DNA of 7,382 nt from positions 1 to 7,382 of the forward strand of contig CAYPMJ010000102.1 in assembly GCA_964411785.1 (NCBI GenBank), written 5' to 3'. This document shows, in pieces, positions 1-5,728 of the stretch. Under the pieces are notes generated by a model. The model ran no database searches and was not told the DNA's origin. It saw nothing but the letters and a program-made list of their open reading frames with translations. A program made the translations under genes and the position numbers. The stretch's first letter is position 1. Each line of letters starts with the position of its first letter. This DNA comes from RUG626 sp964411785. Its GTDB lineage: Bacteria > Bacillota > Clostridia > Oscillospirales > Oscillospiraceae.

Positions 1-54
1 GAATGACGGCTTCCCAAGCCGTAGAGGTGGGTTCGATTCCCATTATCCGCTCCA
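1..54 (+). tRNA. tRNA-Gly (anticodon CCC), 3' part only
   Basis: This is the 3' portion of a glycine tRNA whose 5' acceptor strand and most of the D arm lie before the window. The anticodon stem ACGGC/GCCGT (6-10 and 18-22) encloses the loop TTCCCAA, giving anticodon CCC at 13-15. The T stem is 27-31 with 39-43 around loop TTCGATT, and its outermost pair is G-U. The acceptor 3' strand TATCCGC (44-50) is followed by discriminator T51 and an encoded CCA at 52-54. The tRNA would read GGG codons. The fold is seen directly; only the missing 5' part is inferred. Confidence 0.95.
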
Positions 55-85
55 CGCAACCCTTTCATACACACACCCCCTATTC

Positions 86-127
86 AAACCCCCTGGAAGC
101 GTTCAACTGAGCGCTTTCAGGGGGTTT
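86..127 (+). terminator. Hairpin terminator after tRNA-Gly, possibly bidirectional
   Basis: A 16-bp stem (86-101 with 112-127, one G-U pair) has a 10-nt loop. It lies 31 nt after the tRNA CCA. Only three Ts follow the stem directly, and a longer T-rich run comes about 12-20 nt later (140-151), so it is not a textbook intrinsic terminator. Because the MATE gene converges on it from the other side, the same hairpin may also stop minus-strand transcription. On that strand the tail is again only TTT. Confidence 0.65.
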
Positions 128-151
128 ACTCTGCTTATATTTATTTTTTTT

Positions 152-187
152 GATTACTTTAAGGATTACTTTAAGGATTATTTTAAG
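152..187. repeat. 12-bp tandem repeat, three copies
   Basis: Three head-to-tail copies of GATTACTTTAAG occupy 152-163, 164-175 and 176-187. The third has one C-to-T change, and a partial fourth copy (GAT) follows. The block lies just downstream of the MATE stop codon (195-197) and after the tRNA-Gly hairpin, so it is in the 3' untranslated part of MATE. It is AT-rich, unlike the surrounding genes, and no function can be read from it. Confidence 0.85.
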
Positions 188-194
188 GATACTG

Positions 195-1604
195 TCATAT
201 AGCCCGGCGGCGCATCTTCCTATGCCAGGCCTTTCCGGCCCTCTTTTCTGAGGGGAGCCTTCCTGAGCCTGTCTTAGACGCGCTTTGCAGTCTGCGCACA
301 CAGAAGAAATACGACGGGAGCAGAAAGAGGTCAGCCAGCACCCAGGCTGCCGGGGAGGCCGCACAGGCCGCAGTGAAGCCGTACACCGGGACAAGAAGCG
401 CGACACACGCCCTTGCCGCAAGCTCAAATACGCCGGCCATGGTGGCAAGTGGGGAGAAGCCCATGCCCTGGATGAGGAAGCGGACAATGTTCACCAGCGC
501 GAGCGGGAAATAGAAGCTCCCGTTGAAGACGAGAAACCTCCTGCAAAGCGGTATGAGCGACATGCTCTCCTCGTCCAGGAACAGCATCACAAGCTGATCG
601 GAGAAGAGGAGGATGATCCCGAGCGCCGCAGCGGACCAGATCGCCCCAAGCATTATGCATGTGCCCATGCCCTTATTGAGGCGGTCAAGCTTCCCCGCGC
701 CTGTGTTCTGCCCGCCGTAGGTGGCCATGGTCGCCCCCATGGCGTCAAAGGGACACACCAGGAACATGGAGACCTTGTTTGCCGCGGTGATGGCCGCAAC
801 GACAGATGTGCCAAGTCCGTTCACAGCGGCCTGGAGAGTGACGCTGCCGATGGCAGTTATGGAGTACTGAAGTCCCATGGGAAGCCCCATGAGGCAGAGA
901 TTCCTGCACCGCTCCCAGCTCCATGTCCAGTCAGAGCGTCTCAGCTTCAGAATCGGGAAGCCGCGGCACATCTTCACAAGACAGCCGACCCCCGCCAGAA
1001 GCTGCGAAATAACCGTCGCCAGCGCGGCCCCGAATACGTCAAGGCCGAGACAGAGGATGAACACGATATCCAGCACCACATTCACTATGGACGCCGCGAT
1101 GAGCCATCTCACAGGCGTGCCGCTGTCGCCCAGCGAGCGCAGCACACCGGCGCAGAAGTTGAAGAGGAAGTACGCGGGGAGCCCGGCAAAAATTGTGATG
1201 ATGTAGCTTGTGGCCCTCACAAAGATGTCCTCAGGCGTATTCATGACCCGGAGAATGTCCTCGCAGAACACAACCGTGAGCGTCGTGAGCACTGTGCAGA
1301 AAGCGCCGCACAGCAGCACACCGCAGGCCACGCTGCGCCGGAGCTCATCGTGCTCCCCCGCACCGAACTGCTGCGCAATCGGTATGGCAAACCCGCCGCA
1401 TATCCCGCTGCAAAAGCCCACAATGAGGAAATTGACCGACCCTGTGGAGCCGACGGCCGCCAGGGCGTCGGAGCCCAGGGTCTTGCCGACGATGGCGGTG
1501 TCGACCACGTTGTATAGCTGCTGGAACAGGTTCCCCAGCAGAAGAGGGAGCCCGAAGCTGAGGATAAGCTTAAGGGGAGAGCCCCTCGTTAAATCTTTCG
1601 TCAT
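195..1604 (-). CDS. MATE-family multidrug/toxin efflux protein
   Basis: The product is a 469-residue polytopic membrane protein of the MATE superfamily (NorM/DinF-like), which exports cationic drugs or toxic compounds using a Na+ or H+ gradient. It opens MTKDLTRGSPLK, typical of clostridial MATE proteins, and shows the two-lobed repeat (about residues 16-210 and 236-435). Recognisable features are the helix-1 segment VVDTAIVG with Asp35, Asp179 in helix 5 (VVLDIVF), the C-lobe QNTGAG at 299-304, and ELAAR at 394-398. Asp35 and Asp179 fit the positions of acidic ion-coupling residues known in archaeal and DinF-type MATEs; that assignment is inferred. The tail after residue 440 is soluble and very basic, ending KMRRRAI. 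A GTG at 1616 is in frame but lies inside the ribosome binding site GGAGGTG (1620-1614), so ATG 1604 is preferred. The gene has its own promoter. Substrate is unknown. Confidence 0.93.
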   Translation of the reverse strand: MTKDLTRGSPLKLILSFGLPLLLGNLFQQLYNVVDTAIVGKTLGSDALAAVGSTGSVNFLIVGFCSGICGGFAIPIAQQFGAGEHDELRRSVACGVLLCGAFCTVLTTLTVVFCEDILRVMNTPEDIFVRATSYIITIFAGLPAYFLFNFCAGVLRSLGDSGTPVRWLIAASIVNVVLDIVFILCLGLDVFGAALATVISQLLAGVGCLVKMCRGFPILKLRRSDWTWSWERCRNLCLMGLPMGLQYSITAIGSVTLQAAVNGLGTSVVAAITAANKVSMFLVCPFDAMGATMATYGGQNTGAGKLDRLNKGMGTCIMLGAIWSAAALGIILLFSDQLVMLFLDEESMSLIPLCRRFLVFNGSFYFPLALVNIVRFLIQGMGFSPLATMAGVFELAARACVALLVPVYGFTAACAASPAAWVLADLFLLPSYFFCVRRLQSASKTGSGRLPSEKRAGKAWHRKMRRRAI

Positions 1605-1613
1605 TAAAAAATT

Positions 1614-1620
1614 CACCTCC
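1614..1620 (-). promoter_or_regulatory. Ribosome binding site that sets the MATE start
   Basis: The minus strand reads GGAGGTG nine bases before ATG 1604. The in-frame GTG at 1616-1614 is part of this motif, so it cannot be a start served by it. The 3' arm of the inverted repeat at 1619-1659 also touches this site. Confidence 0.85.
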
Positions 1621-1659
1621 GTTGGAAATTGCGTGGGTTATTATATCTTTTGCCAACGG
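1619..1659. promoter_or_regulatory. Inverted repeat centred on the MATE -10 box (possible operator)
   Basis: CCGTTGG (1619-1625) and CCAACGG (1653-1659) are perfect 7-bp inverted arms separated by 27 bp, with their centre at 1639, next to the -10 box (1640-1645). The upstream arm falls in the -35/-10 spacer and would not be transcribed, so this is better read as a DNA operator than as an RNA hairpin. The binding protein is unknown; no regulator gene is in the window. Confidence 0.5.
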
Positions 1660-1667
1660 AAATGCAA
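1640..1667 (-). promoter_or_regulatory. Promoter of the MATE gene
   Basis: On the minus strand TTGCAT (1667-1662) is followed after 16 bases by a perfect TATAAT (1645-1640). This predicts a start near 1633 and a short untranslated leader of about 30 nt before ATG 1604. The MATE gene can therefore be transcribed independently of the ABC operon upstream. Confidence 0.75.
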
Positions 1668-1727
1668 GCTTAGTTCTGCACAAGCTTCATTTACAAAAAA
1701 GTCGGACCTTTGACATTTTGGATAAAA

Positions 1728-3506
1728 TCACTGGAACTGACTTGCGTAGAGCTTGTAGTAGAAGCCCCTTTGCGCCATGAGCGACTCATGGTCCCCCTGC
1801 TCAACCACATCGCCGTGATCCACCACAAGTATCTTGTCCGCGTTCTGGATGGTGCTGAGCCTGTGGGCTATGACAAAGCAGGTCTTGCCCCGCATGAGGT
1901 TCCTCATCGCCTTCTGGACCTGGCGCTCGGTGTCGGTATCCACGTTGCTGGTCGCCTCGTCCAGAATAAGCATGCTGGTGCGGCACAGCATGGCGCGGGC
2001 TATAGTGAGAAGCTGCTTCTGACCCTTGCTTATGTTTCCCCCGTCCTCGCTTATGACGGTGTTGTACCCCTGGGGGAGCTGCATTATGGCGTTGTGGATG
2101 TGGGCGGCTCTGGCAGCATCCATGACCTCCTCAAGCGTCGCCCCCTCGCGGCCATAGGCGATGTTGTCGAAGATCGTCCCGCGGAAGAGCCAGGTGTCCT
2201 GGAGCACCATGGCGTAGCTGCGCCGGAGGCTTGAGCGGGTCACATGGCGGATGTCATTGCCGTCGACCAGGATAACGCCCTCGTTCACGTCGTAAAACCG
2301 CATGAGGAGATTGATTATCGTCGTCTTGCCCGCGCCTGTGGGACCGACTATGGCAATGGTGCGCCCCGCGTCGGCGGAGAGGTTGAGGTGGTGGAGTATG
2401 GTCCTCCCCGGGACATACCCGAAGCTCACATCCCGAAGCTCCACATTCCCCTGGACGTTTCGAAGCTCCCCGGCGTCGGGGAGATCAGCCGTCTCCTCGG
2501 GCTCGTCAAGCAGCCGGAAGATGCGCTCTGAGGCCGCCAGAGCGGAGTAGATCTCGTTTACTATGTTTGCTATCTCGCTTATGGGGCCGGAAAACTTGCG
2601 GGAATAGAGGACAAAGCTGGATATCTGCCCTAAATCCACCACGCCGTTGAAGAACAGCACAGCGCCGATAAAGCCCACCAGCGCAAGGCCCAGATCTGAC
2701 ACGAAGGTGATGGTGGGCCCCATGCGGGTGCCGGATGTGTCCGCGGCGCAGTACGCGTCGGCGGCGGCGTGGTTTATCTCGTCAAAGTTTTCGCACACGT
2801 TCTCCTCGTTTGCGTAGGCCTGTATGGTCTTCTGACCGCTGAACATCTCCTCCACAAACCCGTTCATGCGCCCATAGGCGGCGCTGCGCTTTGAGTAGAG
2901 AGGCCTTGTCACGCGGCCCCTTAAGCGCGTATAGTATATCGAGATCGGCACTGTCACCAGCATGCACGGCACCAGCGCCCAGGATATGGTGCACATCATC
3001 ACAAGAGAGCCCACCACCGTGACGACGCTCTGCATTATCTGCACCACGTCGGTCGCAAGGCTTGTTGTGACAACGTCTATGTCATAGCTTACGCGGCTTA
3101 TTATGTCGCCGGCCTGATTTCTGTCGAAATATCCCACGGGCAGACGGGTGAGCTTGTCGAACACGTCGCTGCGCATCCTCCGCCCCACCTGCCGGCTCAC
3201 ATACATCATAACCTGGCTCACGCCGAAGCTGAGAAGGCTGCTGCCCACATAGAGGATGAGCATCCACTTTGCGTAATACGCGACCTTGTCAAAATCGACC
3301 GCCCCGACGCCCGCCGACGCCTCCTTGATGGCGTTTCCGGCGAACTTAGGCCCGAACAGGTTCCCGGCGTTGCTGACAAGCGACAGAATGCACATCGCCA
3401 GCACCAGCCACTTGTATTGCAGCAGATATCGCAGTATCCTCAGAAGCGCGCCTCTCGCGTTTTTAGGCCTCTCCTTTTTTCCGCTTTTGTCTCCGGGTCC
3501 CGGCAT
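1728..3506 (-). CDS. ABC exporter subunit with catalytic (consensus) ATP-site residues
   Basis: This is a 592-residue half-size ABC exporter with a transmembrane domain (about residues 25-330, six predicted helices) followed by an ATPase domain. Visible motifs are the A-loop Tyr364, Walker A GPTGAGKTT (388-396), Q-loop Gln436, Walker B MLILDE (512-517) with catalytic Glu517, D-loop SNVD and switch His548. The signature motif is degenerate, NISKGQ (491-496) instead of LSGGQ. In TM287/TM288-type heterodimers this subunit supplies the Walker A/B and His of the active site, while its poor signature faces the partner's degenerate site. It is the second ABC gene of the operon, starting 14 bases after the partner's stop. 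A G-rich ribosome binding site (AAGGGGGGA) sits in that gap. The family exports drugs, lipids or peptides; the substrate here is not determinable. No convincing terminator is seen after it. Confidence 0.95.
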   Translation of the reverse strand: MPGPGDKSGKKERPKNARGALLRILRYLLQYKWLVLAMCILSLVSNAGNLFGPKFAGNAIKEASAGVGAVDFDKVAYYAKWMLILYVGSSLLSFGVSQVMMYVSRQVGRRMRSDVFDKLTRLPVGYFDRNQAGDIISRVSYDIDVVTTSLATDVVQIMQSVVTVVGSLVMMCTISWALVPCMLVTVPISIYYTRLRGRVTRPLYSKRSAAYGRMNGFVEEMFSGQKTIQAYANEENVCENFDEINHAAADAYCAADTSGTRMGPTITFVSDLGLALVGFIGAVLFFNGVVDLGQISSFVLYSRKFSGPISEIANIVNEIYSALAASERIFRLLDEPEETADLPDAGELRNVQGNVELRDVSFGYVPGRTILHHLNLSADAGRTIAIVGPTGAGKTTIINLLMRFYDVNEGVILVDGNDIRHVTRSSLRRSYAMVLQDTWLFRGTIFDNIAYGREGATLEEVMDAARAAHIHNAIMQLPQGYNTVISEDGGNISKGQKQLLTIARAMLCRTSMLILDEATSNVDTDTERQVQKAMRNLMRGKTCFVIAHRLSTIQNADKILVVDHGDVVEQGDHESLMAQRGFYYKLYASQFQ

Positions 3507-3512
3507 GACTTA

Positions 3513-3520
3513 TCCCCCCT
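3513..3520 (-). promoter_or_regulatory. Ribosome binding site of the second ABC subunit
   Basis: The 14-base gap between the two ABC genes reads AGGGGGGA then TAAGTC before ATG 3506. It is a G-run version of the Shine-Dalgarno sequence, consistent with co-translation of the two subunits from one mRNA. Confidence 0.7.
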
Positions 3521-5293
3521 TCACATCGAGCCCATCTGGGCGTCATAAATTCTCCGGTAGGCCGGACACGTCTCCATAAGCTCGCTGTGTCCGCCGTATC
3601 CTATGGCGTGGCCGTTCTCCATGACCAGGATGTGGGTGAGGCTCATGACGGAGCTCACCCGCTGGGCTATCATGACGGTTGTGGCGCCGCTGTAGTTTGT
3701 GAGAACGGCCTTTCGGAGCGCGGCGTCGGTCCTGTAGTCCAGGGCGCTTGAGGAGTCGTCCAGCACGAGTATGTCCGGATTTCCCACCAGCGCCCGGCTT
3801 ATGAGGAGCCTCTGCTTCTGCCCGCCCGACAGATTGGCGCCCTTTATGTCGGCGACAAAGTCCAGCCCTTCCGTAAGGCCGTCTATGAACTCCGAGGCCA
3901 TGGCGTCATTGGTGGCGCGGGAGATATCAACGTCTGTGACATCGCGGCCGAAGGCTATGTTCTCCCGGAGGGTGTCGTTGAATACCATGTCGTTCTGAAA
4001 TACGACGCCGAAGCGGCGCCTCAGCTCATCGGGGCTGTATGTGCGGACGTCGCGCCCGTCCACGAAGACAGCGCCGTCCTCCACGTCATAAAAACGCATG
4101 AGAAGATTTATAATTGTGGTCTTGCCGCAGCCGGTGGGCCCGATTATCCCGAGGGACTCGCCGCGCTTAAGCACAAAGCTTATGTCCGTAAGGCAGTTTT
4201 CCCGCTCCCCTCCCGCAAATTCTCCGCTCGCAGCCTTGCCCTCCACCGTGAGGGCGTGCTCGCCGTATCGGAAATTCACATGCCGGAACTCTATGAACGC
4301 CTCGGGGTCCGGATCTTCAGCTCCATCCTCAGCCGGGAGGGCCGGCTGGATGTCCGGAGTTTCAAGAACCGAGGCTATGCGGTTTGCGGAGGCGCTGGCC
4401 TTGCTTATGAGCATGAACATGCGGTTTACGGCCATGACGCTCTGTATTATCTGATTAAAATATGTGAGAAACGCCATTATGACGCCGGGCTTCATAAGGC
4501 CGGAGTTCACCCTATCGGCCCCGACGAACACAACAAGGGTGAGCCCTATGTTGAGACAGAGCTGCATGAACGGCCCGGGGATCGCCATGGTGGCGCTGGC
4601 GCGTATGTCGCTCCCCGTCATCTGCCTGTTGCTCTCATGGAACCGGCGGCGCTCAAAGTCCGTCTTGGAGAGCGCCTTTACAACACGCACACCTGTTATG
4701 AACTCCCGCATAATCCGCACGACGTCGTCAAGCCGCTCCTGAACTCTGCGAAAGAGGGGTATGCCCTTTCTCGATATAAGCACAACAACGACAAGGAGAA
4801 CCGGGACCATGGCGCAAAGTATCATGGCAAGGTACCTGTCCATGGTCATGGTGACGATTATCCCCCCGATCAGCATCGTCGGAGCCCGCACGCACAGCAT
4901 CTGAAAGCTCTGGACAAATGACTGGACATTGTAGCTGTCGCTGGTCATGCGGGAGATGAGGCTCGGAAGACCGAAGGCGTCGGACTGCGTGCCGGAGAGA
5001 GTTATCGTCCTGTTGAAGAGGTCGCGGCGCACATCGTACGACACATTGTGGGCGTTGTCTATGGCGACGCGGTTGGCGGCAATGTTAATGCGCCACACGA
5101 ACACGGCGGAGAGGATCATCATTGCGCCCCAGAAGTACACAGGCACTATCTCACCCTCCGGGACGACGTCGTCCACAAGATGTTCAAGTATGTACGGCAG
5201 CATGAGAGCCGCCAGTGCGCCGATGAGCTTGAGCAGCATCCCAAGGGCTATCCTCCAGGAGTACTGCCGCATGTAATGGAAGATGAGTTTCAT
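3521..5293 (-). CDS. ABC exporter subunit with degenerate ATP-site residues
   Basis: The product is a 590-residue half-size ABC exporter that starts MKLIFHYMRQYSW, has six predicted membrane helices to about residue 310, then an ATPase domain. Motifs seen are Walker A GPTGCGKTT (385-393), Q-loop Gln433, a canonical signature LSGGQ (488-492), Walker B ILVLDD (508-513) and QRVSS at 544-548. The catalytic Glu is Asp513 and the switch His is Gln544. These two changes mark the non-catalytic partner of a heterodimeric exporter (TM287-like); its good signature completes the partner's active site. A stretch of about 24 residues (345-368, Gly/Glu-rich) is inserted between the A-loop region (Tyr343) and the strand before Walker A. 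ATG 5293 is chosen because it overlaps the stop of a well-initiated upstream small ORF (ATGA). ATG 5305 (594 aa) and GTG 5359 (612 aa) are in-frame alternatives with weaker signals. Confidence 0.94.
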   Translation of the reverse strand: MKLIFHYMRQYSWRIALGMLLKLIGALAALMLPYILEHLVDDVVPEGEIVPVYFWGAMMILSAVFVWRINIAANRVAIDNAHNVSYDVRRDLFNRTITLSGTQSDAFGLPSLISRMTSDSYNVQSFVQSFQMLCVRAPTMLIGGIIVTMTMDRYLAMILCAMVPVLLVVVVLISRKGIPLFRRVQERLDDVVRIMREFITGVRVVKALSKTDFERRRFHESNRQMTGSDIRASATMAIPGPFMQLCLNIGLTLVVFVGADRVNSGLMKPGVIMAFLTYFNQIIQSVMAVNRMFMLISKASASANRIASVLETPDIQPALPAEDGAEDPDPEAFIEFRHVNFRYGEHALTVEGKAASGEFAGGERENCLTDISFVLKRGESLGIIGPTGCGKTTIINLLMRFYDVEDGAVFVDGRDVRTYSPDELRRRFGVVFQNDMVFNDTLRENIAFGRDVTDVDISRATNDAMASEFIDGLTEGLDFVADIKGANLSGGQKQRLLISRALVGNPDILVLDDSSSALDYRTDAALRKAVLTNYSGATTVMIAQRVSSVMSLTHILVMENGHAIGYGGHSELMETCPAYRRIYDAQMGSM

Positions 5294-5382
5294 GGTGTGG
5301 AGCATCCGTCCTTTGCAACCATATTGTGACGCAGCATCCGTGACACGTGCACCGGCCACCGGTAAGCCCGGACATTATACAT
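5290..5382 (-). CDS. Small leader ORF (30 aa) coupled to the ABC operon
   Basis: A 30-codon ORF starts MYNVRAYRWP and ends KDGCSTP. It begins at ATG 5382 four bases after an AAAGGTGA ribosome binding site (5394-5387). Its TGA (5292-5290) overlaps the ABC start ATG 5293 as ATGA, whereas that ABC start has only an AAAGGA placed 15 bases upstream. This arrangement suggests the small ORF is translated and passes ribosomes to the ABC gene by translational coupling. The peptide is basic (four Arg, two His, one Lys), without a membrane segment or recognised family. It could be a regulatory leader peptide, a small protein, or a chance ORF. Position and overlap are seen; translation is inferred. Confidence 0.5.
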   Translation of the reverse strand: MYNVRAYRWPVHVSRMLRHNMVAKDGCSTP

Positions 5383-5386
5383 CAGT

Positions 5387-5394
5387 TCACCTTT
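5387..5394 (-). promoter_or_regulatory. Ribosome binding site of the leader ORF
   Basis: The minus strand reads AAAGGTGA then ACTG before ATG 5382. GGTGA pairs with the 5' part of the anti-Shine-Dalgarno sequence, for which a short four-base gap is suitable. It is a better site than anything in front of the ABC start codons at 5293, 5305 or 5359. Confidence 0.55.
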
Positions 5395-5421
5395 TTTTGC
5401 AAACGTCAAACGAAATTTTCC

Positions 5422-5449
5422 AGAATAAAATGAAAAATAGCGCTTGCAA
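5422..5449 (-). promoter_or_regulatory. Likely promoter of the leader-ABC-ABC operon
   Basis: On the minus strand TTGCAA (5449-5444) is followed after 16 bases by TATTCT (5427-5422), a 4-of-6 match to TATAAT. It predicts a start near 5415 and a leader of about 33 nt before the small ORF. The -35 hexamer is its own reverse complement and also serves the tRNA-Pro promoter. A rival minus-strand -10, TATAAT at 5470-5465, has no good -35 partner. Confidence 0.45.
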
Positions 5450-5472
5450 AAAAGATGAATGTGTATTATACT
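5444..5472 (+). promoter_or_regulatory. Promoter of tRNA-Pro
   Basis: TTGCAA (5444-5449), a 17-base spacer and TATACT (5467-5472) make a good vegetative promoter, with a predicted start near 5479. The primary transcript would carry about 110 nt of leader before the tRNA, long for a single tRNA gene, and that leader is mostly tandem repeat. Confidence 0.75.
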
Positions 5473-5498
5473 TGTAGAACGTCCCGGGAAAAGCGGAC

Positions 5499-5512
5499 TG
5501 CCGGAGCCGGCA
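5499..5512. repeat. 14-bp dyad in the tRNA-Pro leader
   Basis: TGCCGG and CCGGCA are perfect 6-bp inverted arms around the dinucleotide AG. The site is about 20 bases after the predicted tRNA-Pro start. As RNA the two-base loop is too tight for the full stem, so a DNA-binding site is the other option. An 8-bp palindrome TCCCGGGA lies just before it at 5482-5489. Confidence 0.5.
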
Positions 5513-5597
5513 TCAGCGCAGCATCCAGGCGGCATCCAGGCAGCATCCGGGCAGTATCCAGGCAGTATCCTCACGGTATCCGGGCGGTATCCGGGTG
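5510..5597 (+). repeat. Eight tandem 11-bp units running into the tRNA-Pro 5' end
   Basis: Eight contiguous 11-bp units start at 5510, 5521, 5532, 5543, 5554, 5565, 5576 and 5587. All begin GYATC, and the consensus is GYATCCRGGCR. Units 1-4 begin GCATC and units 5-8 begin GTATC, which suggests stepwise duplication. Unit 7 is GTATCCGGGCG and unit 8 is GTATCCGGGTG. The last seven bases of unit 8 are the 5' acceptor strand of tRNA-Pro, so the array is in phase with the mature tRNA end and repeats the RNase P cleavage context. It is open in several frames, but no start, ribosome binding site or protein-like composition supports coding. Confidence 0.93.
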
Positions 5598-5666
5598 TAG
5601 CCCAGTTGGTAGGGCGCCACATTTGGGATGTGGAGGCCGCGCGTTCAAGTCGCGCCACTCGGACCA
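5591..5666 (+). tRNA. tRNA-Pro (anticodon UGG)
   Basis: A complete 76-nt cloverleaf is present. The acceptor CCGGGTG (5591-5597) pairs with CACTCGG (5656-5662), with one G-U pair. The D stem is GCCC/GGGC (5600-5603, 5612-5615) with loop AGTTGGTA. The anticodon stem CCACA/TGTGG flanks loop TTTGGGA, with anticodon TGG at 5624-5626. The T stem GCGCG/CGCGC flanks TTCAAGT. Discriminator A5663 and an encoded CCA finish it. C1-G72 with A73 is the expected bacterial proline identity. It has its own promoter and terminator, so it is a single-gene unit. Confidence 0.97.
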
Positions 5667-5670
5667 GAAA

Positions 5671-5707
5671 AATCCTCTGAAACTTACGTTTCAGAGGATT
5701 ATTTTTT
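5671..5707 (+). terminator. Intrinsic terminator of tRNA-Pro
   Basis: A perfect 13-bp stem (5671-5683 with 5688-5700), loop TTAC, and a run of six Ts at 5702-5707 follow the tRNA CCA after four bases. It should end the tRNA transcript and insulate the transporter gene downstream. Confidence 0.93.
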
Positions 5708-5728
5708 GCGTTTTTCCTAAAAGACATT

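Noticed and set aside
285..1517. A 410-codon open frame on the plus strand opposite the MATE gene
   Set aside because: It is a shadow of the MATE gene: very hydrophilic and His/Arg/Glu-rich composition, no ribosome binding site, and no protein family resemblance, while the minus strand encodes a clear membrane protein.
1690..1727. A possible intrinsic terminator after the second ABC gene (AAAG-loop-CTTTTTT on the minus strand)
   Set aside because: The stem is only about four bp with a mismatch-prone extension. It was too weak to list as a feature, so read-through into the MATE gene remains possible.
4256..4921. A 221-codon open frame on the plus strand opposite the first ABC gene
   Set aside because: It is antisense to a clear ABC exporter domain, with no initiation signal and no recognisable motif.
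5301..5340. Two copies of GCATCCGT (5302-5309 and 5333-5340) resembling the 11-bp array units
   Set aside because: They are short, not in the 11-bp phase and lie inside the coding/leader region, so chance similarity in GC-rich sequence is likely.
1..5666. Attachment-site duplication of either tRNA 3' end, which would mark an integrated element
   Set aside because: Neither the tRNA-Gly 3' segment (31-54) nor the tRNA-Pro 3' segment (5644-5666) was seen repeated elsewhere in the window, and no integrase or recombinase gene is present.
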